This document shows positions 7,393 to 15,180 of a stretch of DNA of 35,631 bases, in pieces. A program made the position numbers and the translations under genes. Source of the stretch: Candidatus Melainabacteria bacterium (lineage in GTDB: Bacteria; Cyanobacteriota; Vampirovibrionia; Obscuribacterales; Obscuribacteraceae); contig PLXC01000093.1 in assembly GCA_003151275.1 (NCBI GenBank), forward strand, positions 1 to 35,631, read 5' to 3'. Under the pieces are notes generated by a model. The model had not been told where the DNA came from. It did no database searches and was given only the letters and a program-made list of their open reading frames with translations. The stretch's first letter is position 1; every line of letters starts with the position of its first letter.

Positions 7393-8781
7393 ATGTCTGA
7401 TTTTGATTTAGTTGTCTCCGGTCGAGTTGTGCTTACCGACCGCATCATAGATGGTGGCTATGTCGCCGTTAAGGATGGGAAAATTTCCGCAATCGGTGTT
7501 GGTAAACCTCCGGGTGCTGCTGAACGCCACGATTTTGGAAACAGCCTGGTTATGCCGGGTGCCATCGATTCGCAAACGCACAGCCGCAGCCAAAAAAATC
7601 AAGAAGATTTCGTTTGGTCGACAAGGTCTGCTGCGGCAGGCGGCGTGACGACGATCGTTGACATGCCTTACGATGACGACGGCAAGCTGATTTGCACGGC
7701 AGAAAGACTGCGTGAAAAAGCCAGGGAAGCGGGCGAACAAGCACGCGTGGATTTTGCACTGTTCGGCACAGTCCATCCTAACGACGGCGCCAAACACATC
7801 GCTGACATGGTCGAAGCCGGGGCGGCAGCGTTCAAGTTCTCAACATTCGGAACGCATCCGGATCGATTTCCGCGCATTCCTCCACAGACAATGTTTGAAT
7901 GCTTTTCGGAAATCGCCAAACACGATTTGATGGCAGGCGTTCACAACGAAAACGACGAAGCTGTGCGTGCCTATATTTCCAAAGTAAAAGATCAAGGACT
8001 GACTGATTATCTATCTCACGGATTGAGTCGCCCGCCGATCACCGAAACTTTGGCAATCGCCGAAGTTTACGAAATCGCTGCCGCGACAGGATGTTCGGCA
8101 CACATAGTCCATTGCTCTCTGGCACGCGGTTATGAATTGTCCGCAAATTATCGCGCTCAAGGATTTGATACCACAATCGAAGCGTGCATCCACTATCTTA
8201 CCCTCGACGAAGAAGACAGCGTGCGCAGGCTGGTTGGAAAGGCAAAAGTAAATCCACCAATCCGTCCACGAGCGCAAGTCGAAGCGCTCTGGAAACACCT
8301 TGGACAAGGCAATATCACAGTCGTGTCAACGGATCACGTCAGTTGGTCTGAAGATCGAAAGACCAATCCAAACATGCTGGAAAATTCTTCCGGCGCTCCT
8401 GGACTTGAGGTGCTCTATTCGCTGTTGTTAAAAGGATTAGAAGAACATGGGCTCAGTGTGACTTGGGCGGCGCGCCTTTTGGCAGCTAATCCGGCTCGAT
8501 TGTTTAGACTTGACCACATCAAGGGCGCACTTGAACTTGGGAAAGACGCGGACATTACAGTAATGAAAGCGAATCGCTATCGATACGATCCCTCAGAAAG
8601 CGGACACAACGTGATTTCATGGAGCCCATATGAAGGCATGGAATTGCCCTATCGGGTTGAGGCAACTTTCTTACGTGGACAGCAAATTTTCGATGGCGCC
8701 AAAAAAGTCTCGGCACCTGGCACTGGACACTTCCTTCGTCCACGCAGCAAGACAGCCGCACGCACGCTCGCTATTGTTTAG
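7393..8781 (+). CDS. Hydantoinase/dihydropyrimidinase-family cyclic amidohydrolase (probable hydantoin-5-propionate hydrolase)
   Basis: A 462-residue amidohydrolase-superfamily enzyme (allantoinase/dihydropyrimidinase/hydantoinase branch). Metal-centre landmarks: MPGAIDSQTHSR (54-65), Lys148 in GAAAFKFSTF as the likely carboxylated bridge, His184 in AGVHNEND, His237/His240 in AHIVHC and Asp314 in STDHVSW. The canonical HxH of the first strand is Gln61-x-His63, so one usual ligand is replaced. In context it would open hydantoin-5-propionate to N-carbamoyl-glutamate. AGGAG lies six bases upstream of the ATG, and the spacing to the DUF917 gene is only 11 bp. A generic dihydropyrimidinase or allantoinase is the alternative; no purine or pyrimidine genes are nearby. 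Confidence 0.85.
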   Translation: MSDFDLVVSGRVVLTDRIIDGGYVAVKDGKISAIGVGKPPGAAERHDFGNSLVMPGAIDSQTHSRSQKNQEDFVWSTRSAAAGGVTTIVDMPYDDDGKLICTAERLREKAREAGEQARVDFALFGTVHPNDGAKHIADMVEAGAAAFKFSTFGTHPDRFPRIPPQTMFECFSEIAKHDLMAGVHNENDEAVRAYISKVKDQGLTDYLSHGLSRPPITETLAIAEVYEIAAATGCSAHIVHCSLARGYELSANYRAQGFDTTIEACIHYLTLDEEDSVRRLVGKAKVNPPIRPRAQVEALWKHLGQGNITVVSTDHVSWSEDRKTNPNMLENSSGAPGLEVLYSLLLKGLEEHGLSVTWAARLLAANPARLFRLDHIKGALELGKDADITVMKANRYRYDPSESGHNVISWSPYEGMELPYRVEATFLRGQQIFDGAKKVSAPGTGHFLRPRSKTAARTLAIV

Positions 8782-8907
8782 ACGACCTTTGTGAGAACCG
8801 ATCAAATCTAGCAAAGCGATTGGCAAAAACACTCTGACATACGCTAGCACGCTAGCTAGCCGCCGCCGACCTATGGTTTGCTGAGCGGCGAAGTCGGCTT
8901 AGTTCTA

Positions 8908-9018
8908 ATGGAACTGGTTGAATACCTGAAAACTCAGTCCGGCAACGAAGAAGTCATAAAACGTCTTGAAGAACGGATAGAAGAAATAGTAGAAATCTAT
9001 CGAGACGCCTGCACATAG
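8908..9018 (+). CDS. Possible 36-residue small protein between operon genes
   Basis: ATG 8908 to TAG 9018 encodes a 36-residue, highly charged peptide with a clear amphipathic helix (NEEVIKRLEERIEEIVEIY). The frame is open further upstream to a TAG near 8855, so a longer form with TTG or CTG start is possible. No good Shine-Dalgarno precedes any candidate start. It could be a small regulatory or structural protein, the end of a decayed gene, or chance. Confidence 0.35.
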   Translation: MELVEYLKTQSGNEEVIKRLEERIEEIVEIYRDACT

Positions 9019-9025
9019 AAATTAG

Positions 9026-9031
9026 TATAAT
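9026..9031 (+). promoter_or_regulatory. Consensus-like -10 (TATAAT) ahead of the M20 hydrolase gene
   Basis: A perfect TATAAT lies 36 bp before the start of the M20 gene. The expected -35 position has no good TTGACA match, so the promoter is tentative. If used, transcription would begin within the hairpin 9028-9067 and remove part of its left arm, so the hairpin would form only on read-through transcripts. Confidence 0.35.
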
Positions 9032-9067
9032 CAAACCTCAACGCTCAGTTCGCATGAGGTTTGATTA
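9028..9067 (+). promoter_or_regulatory. 13-bp hairpin covering the ribosome site and start codon of the M20 hydrolase
   Basis: TAATCAAACCTCA (9028-9040) and TGAGGTTTGATTA (9055-9067) are perfect reverse complements with a 14-base loop. The right arm contains the Shine-Dalgarno GAGG (9056-9059) and the A of the ATG at 9067. In RNA this would hide the start of the gene, as in translational switches and thermosensors. No T-run follows, which argues against a terminator. The arrangement is visible; the regulatory role is inference. Confidence 0.6.
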
Positions 9068-10326
9068 TGACCGCAGGTGCAAAATCGAAGGCGCTTGTTA
9101 ATTCAGAGCGCCTTTGGCATGATCTAATGGCAATTGCGGAATTCACGCAGCCGGACCAGCCCTACACGCGCCGCGCCTTTACACCATTGTTCGCCAAAGG
9201 TCGACACTGGCTGACAGAAAAGTTTACTGAAGCTGGTTTTGATGTGTCGCTGGACGCAGCAGGAAATTTGATCGGCAAAATTACCGGCACCACACCCGGT
9301 GCGGGTACGATTATGCTCGGCTCGCATTCAGACACAGTTCCAAGCGGTGGGCGCTTCGATGGCGTCGCCGGGGTAGTCGCCGCGCTAGAGATCGGCAGAA
9401 TCCTCAAGGAAAGCAATTTCAAAGTCAAACATAATATTGAAATCGTTGATTTTCTAGCAGAAGAGCCAAATGTGTACGGTCTATCGTGTGTGGGCAGTCG
9501 AGGTATTACAGGCAATCTAGATGAGAAGATGTTGGCATTTATCGAGCCTGCCGGCGAAACATTGGGTGAAGCAATTAAACGAGTTGGCGGTGCACCAGAA
9601 AAAATTTCGAGCGCAAAGCGATCTGATGTGCGCGCGTTTTTTGAGCTGCACATCGAACAAGGACCAATACTTGAAAAGGAAAAGTTAGACATCGGTTTAG
9701 TTACTGCCATCGTCGGTATTCGTCGCATCGAAATCGTCTTCAACGGTGAGGCAGATCACGCCGGAACGACACCAATGAATTTGCGACGTGACGCCGCTGT
9801 TGCCCTAGCAGAAACTGTAGTCTTTATCCGCAAAATCGCTGAAGAATACGCATCTTGCGGTGAAGGGCATTTTGTCGCCACCGTGGGAGTGATCGAGATT
9901 CAACCAAACGCAATGAATGTGGTGCCTCAAAGCGCACGTCTAGTTATTGACGCACGCAGTGAGAGCCGCCCATTAATCGATCGCTTCTTGGAGGAAGTAA
10001 CACGAACAGCTGCAACCGCAGCAGAATCTTACAGAGTCGAGTGCGCCGGTCCAAAGCTTCTTTCGGATTCCATACCGTCAATTTGTGATGCCAATCTGCG
10101 CGACCTCTTAAGCAGTTGCGCAAAACATTTGGGACTTACAACAATGGACTTAGCTTCTGGCGCCGGACACGACGCCGCCTTCCTCTCTCGCATCGCGCCC
10201 GCCGCGATGGTCTTCGTGCCATGCCTGCGCGGAAAAAGTCACGCCCCAGAAGAGTGGGCCGAACCTTCCGCATTAGCCGCTGGCGCCAACGTCATCGTCG
10301 AAGCGATCATGCGATTCGATTCTTGA
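9067..10326 (+). CDS. M20-family N-carbamoyl-L-amino-acid hydrolase homologue (probable N-carbamoyl-glutamate hydrolase)
   Basis: A 419-residue zinc-dependent amidohydrolase of the allantoate/beta-ureidopropionase/L-carbamoylase group. Di-metal motifs: GSHSDTVPSGGRFDG (His87, Asp98), AEEP (Glu132/133), FELHIEQGP (His195) and KSHAPEE (His392). The dimerisation-domain signature GEADHAGTTPM is at 228-237. In the proposed pathway it hydrolyses N-carbamoyl-L-glutamate to glutamate, CO2 and ammonia. I chose ATG 9067 because GAGG sits seven bases upstream; an in-frame TTG at 9061 is too close to it. It is separated from the rest of the operon by 285 bp and its start is buried in a hairpin, so it may be controlled separately. 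Another carbamoyl amino acid as substrate cannot be excluded. Confidence 0.87.
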   Translation: MTAGAKSKALVNSERLWHDLMAIAEFTQPDQPYTRRAFTPLFAKGRHWLTEKFTEAGFDVSLDAAGNLIGKITGTTPGAGTIMLGSHSDTVPSGGRFDGVAGVVAALEIGRILKESNFKVKHNIEIVDFLAEEPNVYGLSCVGSRGITGNLDEKMLAFIEPAGETLGEAIKRVGGAPEKISSAKRSDVRAFFELHIEQGPILEKEKLDIGLVTAIVGIRRIEIVFNGEADHAGTTPMNLRRDAAVALAETVVFIRKIAEEYASCGEGHFVATVGVIEIQPNAMNVVPQSARLVIDARSESRPLIDRFLEEVTRTAATAAESYRVECAGPKLLSDSIPSICDANLRDLLSSCAKHLGLTTMDLASGAGHDAAFLSRIAPAAMVFVPCLRGKSHAPEEWAEPSALAAGANVIVEAIMRFDS

Positions 10327-10358
10327 TATGACAATGACTTTTCAAATTGGAATTCCAT

Positions 10359-10520
10359 ATGAGATTTGATTTTCTTCGGCAGCACAAGAAGTTTTTTATT
10401 GGCTGGACATTTTTCGTTTTTCTCTGTTCGTTCGTAGGTAGCCTCACCAAACACAACGACATTGCTGGATTGTTGGTAGCAGAACATCGAAGATGCACAT
10501 TTGACGAGATTGTCCGCTAA
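10359..10520 (+). CDS. Possible 53-residue single-pass membrane protein
   Basis: ATG 10359 to TAA 10520. A basic N-terminus (MRFDFLRQHKK) is followed by a hydrophobic segment (FFIGWTFFVFLCSFVGSL), then a short soluble tail. GGAAT lies about seven bases upstream as a weak ribosome site. Its stop overlaps the stop of the convergent small gene on the other strand. No family recognised. Confidence 0.4.
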   Translation: MRFDFLRQHKKFFIGWTFFVFLCSFVGSLTKHNDIAGLLVAEHRRCTFDEIVR

Positions 10521-10732
10521 TTCGTTTCGGCTGGACCTTGCGGAACTAAGTCGCCGATGGGAGCGACATAAAGACATATTACTGCTGCAATCACTCCTGC
10601 CACCATGAAGGTCAGCACCGCAAGAAGCAGGGCACCTCTCAATATTCTAGATGAGTCTGTGTGCTCGCATTTTCGAGCAGACGCGGTCGGTTGCGAACAG
10701 GCAGGATCAATAAGGGAAGATTGTGTTGCCAT
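10517..10732 (-). CDS. Possible 71-residue single-pass membrane protein
   Basis: ATG 10732 to TAG 10517. A soluble Ser/Thr-rich N-terminus of about 30 residues with two Cys is followed by one clear transmembrane helix (ALLLAVLTFMVAGVIAAVIC) and a short tail. No good Shine-Dalgarno is visible. It converges with the gene at 10359-10520 and the two stop codons overlap (CTAA). Unknown function. Confidence 0.5.
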   Translation of the reverse strand: MATQSSLIDPACSQPTASARKCEHTDSSRILRGALLLAVLTFMVAGVIAAVICLYVAPIGDLVPQGPAETN

Positions 10733-11270
10733 AAATTATTACCGGGTTTCCGTGTGTATGCAAAGTCTTCAAAGCAAGTCCACGCTAAGTGCACGTAGCG
10801 CGAAGCAAATGTAGTCTAGTCTCGAACCAGTCTGATCTCATGCGGTTCACAGGAGTTGGTAAATTTCACGCATCGGCTAGACCCTTTGGCAGGCCGCGTC
10901 GTTATTTGGGGTCACACAATTATACCGGCGACAAAAAGCTTGTCAAGATCTAAAGCCAAAGCTGAACCCAGGCGAAAAAGACCGGGACTGCGTAATTCCG
11001 CAGTAATGTGTGCAGATTCTCGCATGGCTTCATTTGGATTCGATCGCTATCATTTCATTATCGAATCTGTGACACCGCATCCGGTGGCAGCACGAACAAT
11101 TTTTCAGGGGACAGCGAGCGAAGCATCGGGGTGATGGTTCGCTCTCTGCGTTGTGGCTCGAATTCTCGCGATGTGACAAATCCAGATATTGCCAGGATAT
11201 TGCGTTACGGCATGGTTCGCCTGGCATGAATTGTTTTAGAATCTAATGTAGAGGCCAAGAGGATTCATTT
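10733..11270. other. 540-bp intergenic region, no gene supported
   Basis: Several short open frames occur on both strands but none has a ribosome site or a protein-like composition. A small inverted repeat (CTGCG/CGCAG, near 10988-11003) is the only local structure seen. It presumably holds the promoter of the secreted protein starting at 11271, whose ribosome site AAGAGG is at 11258-11263. Confidence 0.5.
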
Positions 11271-12383
11271 CTGCGTCCATTTATTTTAGTTGCTTGTTGC
11301 GCGCTGTTTGCGCTTTCCCAGACCTCCGCTACAGCCTCGGACTGGGTGGAAGGTCCTGCATCCGTATTTCAGCTACCTCCGCGTCCGCATGCTGACAAAC
11401 TTCCTCCCGTGGACACGCCTCGGGATCTGCCCACAGTCGGGGTGACAGACGGGCACTCCCACTCAGCAGGTCCGCACGGATTGGAAGGCAATGTCACCAA
11501 TACCGGCGTGAGAGAGCAAGGCGGCGAGCAACCCAACGTCTGGAACACACAACCACCGTCTGCAGGACCACCGCAAACTACCACCGTCTCGCCTAAACTG
11601 TTCAGCGGCTGGCTTCAGGAGACCCACCCTGACCTTAAACCGATGTCGAAAGATTCCGTCATTGAAATTAAAGGGCAGTGGGATGATTCAGGACACGCCT
11701 TGCACAATTTCGGCTTCAATTTCAACAAAATCAATCCGAATGCAATCAGCAAAGTTTCCTTGGCGAACACCAGCGTATTGATAGTTGATTGCGCGGGAGA
11801 AATTCCCGCGTCAGGGCTCGAAGTAATTCGCAACTTTGTCGCCAACGGAGGTTACCTAATCACGACTGATTGGTCCCTCGATAACTGCCTCGCCCGGGCA
11901 ATTCCAGGCTTTGTCGAATGGAACAGTGCAAACTCAGTTTCAGAACTCGTCGATGCTGCGATTAACAAAAATGCCGGTGAGAGCGGCGATTCGGATTTAC
12001 TGCTCAACGTCGTGCCGAGAGCTTATTGGAAGCTAGACAACAAGTGCCAGATGGTAAAAATTCGCCGCCCGGATGTGGTCACCGTGCTCGTGCGCAGCAA
12101 GCGATTAGCGTATCAAGATCCCAATCGCACTTTCGCTATAAACGACAGAGGCAATACCGCTCTTGTGGATAATATTGGAATTTTAGCGCTGACATTTAAA
12201 TACGAGAAGGGACGAGTGCTTCATCTCGTCGGTCATTTCGACAACAACACAGATTTGGCGTTCAACAATTCGTTGCCCGATCCTGCACCACGTATCGGCA
12301 TTAGCTTGCGACAAGCGATCGCTGCCAACTTCATCGCCGCGGCATTAAAGGCTAATCCGCATCCGATTGCATCGAAGAACTAA
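11271..12383 (+). CDS. Secreted protein with a glutamine-amidotransferase-like domain, apparent CTG start
   Basis: The frame gives 370 residues if begun at CTG 11271. That start is chosen because AAGAGG lies seven bases upstream and because the first residues (LRPFILVACCALFALSQ..., cleavage near TATAS) form a complete signal peptide. No ATG, GTG or TTG exists in frame between the upstream stop (11244) and GTG 11346, which would lose the signal. A Pro/His-rich linker (TDGHSHSAGPHG) is followed by a domain with SVLIVDCAGEIPASGLEVI and FVANGGYLITTDWSLDNCL, reminiscent of the class I glutamine-amidotransferase/ThuA-like fold, without an evident catalytic triad. A C-terminal section has KGRVLHLVGHFDNNTD. 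Probably periplasmic; function unknown. Confidence 0.72.
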   Translation: MRPFILVACCALFALSQTSATASDWVEGPASVFQLPPRPHADKLPPVDTPRDLPTVGVTDGHSHSAGPHGLEGNVTNTGVREQGGEQPNVWNTQPPSAGPPQTTTVSPKLFSGWLQETHPDLKPMSKDSVIEIKGQWDDSGHALHNFGFNFNKINPNAISKVSLANTSVLIVDCAGEIPASGLEVIRNFVANGGYLITTDWSLDNCLARAIPGFVEWNSANSVSELVDAAINKNAGESGDSDLLLNVVPRAYWKLDNKCQMVKIRRPDVVTVLVRSKRLAYQDPNRTFAINDRGNTALVDNIGILALTFKYEKGRVLHLVGHFDNNTDLAFNNSLPDPAPRIGISLRQAIAANFIAAALKANPHPIASKN

Positions 12384-12390
12384 GGCCACT

Positions 12391-13215
12391 TCATTTCTTG
12401 TCGGCGTCGTTGAGCGACCAATCGTTTGGCTTATAAATGACAGAATAATCAGTCAGCTTATCGCCAGCCGGTATGTCATTTTTGACGCTTGCAGGCAAGT
12501 TCTTTGAGAGATAAGCGACGACAATTTGATCGTCAGTTGGCGGCGGTTTTTTTCCGGAAATTCCAGACGCTTTAGAAAAATCCAGCGGAAACCATTTGAA
12601 GATCTGAGACACCGTAATTGTTTTCTTTTGTGGATCGATCAGGATGTTCTTTTTGTCGCTGAGAAATTTTTCTTTGCATGCCGCTAGATCCGTCTCCCAT
12701 GTCGTGGAGACAAAGGCCCGCTTTCTGGGAGCTGCGCAACCCTTTGCCGCGCAAACCACCGCGAAGTGGACTTCAGGGTAGCGAAAGGCTCGTAAAATGT
12801 CGTGCTCAATAGCGTCGAGAGTGTACTGCTTACCGGCGACCATGACTTGATACTTTTCCCAGGCATCAGGAATTTGCCTGAAACTGTCGGTTGGATAGTA
12901 AGGATTTTTACCGGTGATTGGATAGTGATCCAAAACGAGCTTTACTGTGAATGCGTTATAAGCATTCATCCATAAAGCTTTCCGCTGATCGTGGGTCATA
13001 TCTTCGAGTTCTTCAGGAGTGATATCGGCAAGTTCCTTTAGATATTTATCCAAGGCGCCCTGTTTCTTCTGCCACCGCGCGTAGTGAATCAAATCTCCGT
13101 CCACGTAATGCTGCAACTCGTGAGTCCAGATTTTATGCCTATTATCAAAAGCGGCTAAGGCTGAGCTTCCAACAAGCAGAGCGAAACAGAGCGGCACTAT
13201 AAATCGACAGTTCAT
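12391..13215 (-). CDS. Secreted DUF547 protein
   Basis: A 274-residue protein with a signal peptide (MNCRFIVPLCFALLVGSSALA). The DUF547 hallmarks are present: KALWMNAYNAFTVKLVLDHYP near residues 84-104, and HFAVVCAAKGCAAPRKRAF with two conserved Cys. DUF547 domains are usually exported and are thought to have a papain-like fold; substrates are not established. Its ATG overlaps the TGA of the upstream DUF255 gene (ATGA), so the two are translated as a coupled pair and probably act together outside the cytoplasm. Confidence 0.88.
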   Translation of the reverse strand: MNCRFIVPLCFALLVGSSALAAFDNRHKIWTHELQHYVDGDLIHYARWQKKQGALDKYLKELADITPEELEDMTHDQRKALWMNAYNAFTVKLVLDHYPITGKNPYYPTDSFRQIPDAWEKYQVMVAGKQYTLDAIEHDILRAFRYPEVHFAVVCAAKGCAAPRKRAFVSTTWETDLAACKEKFLSDKKNILIDPQKKTITVSQIFKWFPLDFSKASGISGKKPPPTDDQIVVAYLSKNLPASVKNDIPAGDKLTDYSVIYKPNDWSLNDADKK

Positions 13216-15077
13216 TTCTTAGTCAGACTTTTAATTCGTTTGTCTACAGCAGCGACATCATAAAGCGGAGCCGAACACGTTTCCCCGGCGCAGACAAAAG
13301 TCGCTGGCTTCGGCAGTTTTGGATATTCAACGTCGGCGCGTGGAAGCGGTCCCTCGCTTCGATCCAGCCACTCTATCTGCTTGTAATCGGAGGGATAACT
13401 CAAGCAGGCAGCGTGCATGGCAGCGGAAGTGGTGTCAGTTTTTGAACCGACCACGACCAAGTGAGCAGGGTCGCTGCTGCTTTCTCTGTTCGCCAGAAGT
13501 ATTCCGGCAACTAGGATGTGTCGCAATCTAGCTGTTTCAGGAGCTGCCAGGTATTTCATTGCCTGCGCACATAGAGCCTTATCCGATCCTCTGCCTGAAT
13601 AATGATAAAGAAGATTAGCAAAGCGAGCCATCATTACATTCTCATCGAGCAAGGGCACAGATGGCACTCCGCTTGAACCAGCGGCAGTAACGAAACCGGC
13701 TAATACTGACGGTTTAGGCGAATAGTTAAAGTGCTTGGCGATGTAGTCGGCCGATTGCTCAGCACGTTTCAGCCATTTCCGATCGCCAGTCGCTGTGTAT
13801 AGAGAAAGGCAAGCGCGACCCATCGAAACCGAATCACCCAAGTAAGGACCCGCCAAATCTTTTTCATCATGCCTGTATCCACCATCGCTGGTTCCACGAT
13901 GAGCAATGATCCATTCAGCTGCAGTGCGGGCTTGATCCAAATACTTCTTATCGCCGCTGGCCATGTACAAATCGCATAATGCCGCAATTGCCCACCCATT
14001 TTCGCGAGCATAAATATGTTTGTCGACCGCTGGAACACCAGCTTTTCTGCGCGCAGCATCATCCAAAGAAAAATATTCGCCACTGTGTTTGCCCTTCACA
14101 AGATCCGCATCCTGACTTGTATAGAAGGCGCCATCAGGGCTCATCAAAAAAGATTCCAAATAACGCTGGATGTTTTGCGCAGCCTTAAGGTAGGCGGGAT
14201 CACGCCACAACATATAGCCTAAAGCGTAAACACGCATGTTCTCAGCTTGGAATTGCATGATTTTTTCGAAGTGCGGATGGTTCCAATCGCCATTTGTCGA
14301 ATACTGATAAACACCACCCCAGACTGGATCCATGAGCTTTTGCTGATTAGTGAGCGTCCCTTTGGCGCGGTGAGTTGCGTCCTTATCTCCCTCTATCGAT
14401 CGGGCAATTGCGTACTCTACACTGTCCCAATCCATGAACTTTTGAGAAAAGCCCCAGCCACCATCTTTAGTATCATATCCATCGACGTGTGCTTTCTCCA
14501 ATTCCTTACGCAAGGCTGGAGTTAGCGACCCTTCTTTGGAAAAAGTGGAAGGACGATCGATCTTAGTTTTCTGCACATCGGGATGTTTAATAACACCGTT
14601 GAGCATCGCAATCATTTCTTTCGGCGCGATGAATCCTTGCCTAATTTCAGCTTCTTTGCCAGTGGAAGTGAATACCACTGTGGCCGGCCAACCATAGTCA
14701 CCGTAACGATTTGAAAGGTCAGGACGAGAATCTTGATCGACTTTAACTGTGATGAATTTTTCACTGAGCAATTTGCGCACGGCGAGATCGCTATACGTTT
14801 TTGCGTCCATCACATGGCACCAGTGGCACCAGATCGCTTCCAGATCCAGCAGAACAAATTTGTGTTGTTGACGCGCTTTTTGAAAAATGTCGTTAGACCA
14901 TTCCTGCCATTTCACAGGAGTGCCAGGCGAATTTTCAGAAGTTCCAGGTGACTTCGCGGGGCTCTCAGTCGGCTTTTGCGGCTTTTGAGTCGAGGTGAGC
15001 TGTTCGGCGGAAGCACCACCGTGTGCAGAAAAAAAAGTCGAACAGACGACAGGTAACCAGAGCCAACGCACCTTCAT
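13212..15077 (-). CDS. Exported DUF255 (YyaL/SPATA20-type) thioredoxin-like protein
   Basis: A 621-residue protein. The first ~24 residues form a signal peptide, followed by a Pro/Ser/Thr linker with a duplicated SPGT element (SPGTSENSPGTP). From about residue 56 comes the thioredoxin-like DUF255 domain with the double CxxC-like motif IWCHWCHVMD (Cys84, Cys87). The remainder is the (alpha/alpha)6-barrel part typical of YyaL, with YDTKDGGWGFSQKFMDWD, GGVYQYSTNGDWNHPHFEKIM and FYTSQDAD. Most family members are cytosolic, so the signal peptide is unusual. Its stop overlaps the DUF547 start. The biochemical role is not established for the family. Confidence 0.9.
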   Translation of the reverse strand: MKVRWLWLPVVCSTFFSAHGGASAEQLTSTQKPQKPTESPAKSPGTSENSPGTPVKWQEWSNDIFQKARQQHKFVLLDLEAIWCHWCHVMDAKTYSDLAVRKLLSEKFITVKVDQDSRPDLSNRYGDYGWPATVVFTSTGKEAEIRQGFIAPKEMIAMLNGVIKHPDVQKTKIDRPSTFSKEGSLTPALRKELEKAHVDGYDTKDGGWGFSQKFMDWDSVEYAIARSIEGDKDATHRAKGTLTNQQKLMDPVWGGVYQYSTNGDWNHPHFEKIMQFQAENMRVYALGYMLWRDPAYLKAAQNIQRYLESFLMSPDGAFYTSQDADLVKGKHSGEYFSLDDAARRKAGVPAVDKHIYARENGWAIAALCDLYMASGDKKYLDQARTAAEWIIAHRGTSDGGYRHDEKDLAGPYLGDSVSMGRACLSLYTATGDRKWLKRAEQSADYIAKHFNYSPKPSVLAGFVTAAGSSGVPSVPLLDENVMMARFANLLYHYSGRGSDKALCAQAMKYLAAPETARLRHILVAGILLANRESSSDPAHLVVVGSKTDTTSAAMHAACLSYPSDYKQIEWLDRSEGPLPRADVEYPKLPKPATFVCAGETCSAPLYDVAAVDKRIKSLTKK

Positions 15078-15180
15078 TTCCAGACCTCAATATGCATCTG
15101 TGGCATCGATGATAGCATTGGCGACACCCCTGATATGCAAGCTTGACGACCAGTGGCAGTATCAAAGTGGAGGCAGCAGC

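Noticed and set aside
8840..8862. Cluster of GCTAGC hexamers
   Set aside because: Three overlapping short palindromes in a 20-bp stretch could be an operator, but there is no second copy or link to a promoter to support it.
9028..9067. Hairpin as a transcription terminator
   Set aside because: No T-run follows on the plus strand and the right arm contains the ribosome site and start codon of the next gene, which fits translational control better.
10856..11229. Overlapping plus-strand open frames in the intergenic region
   Set aside because: No proper start or Shine-Dalgarno, basic low-information composition, and mutually overlapping phases.
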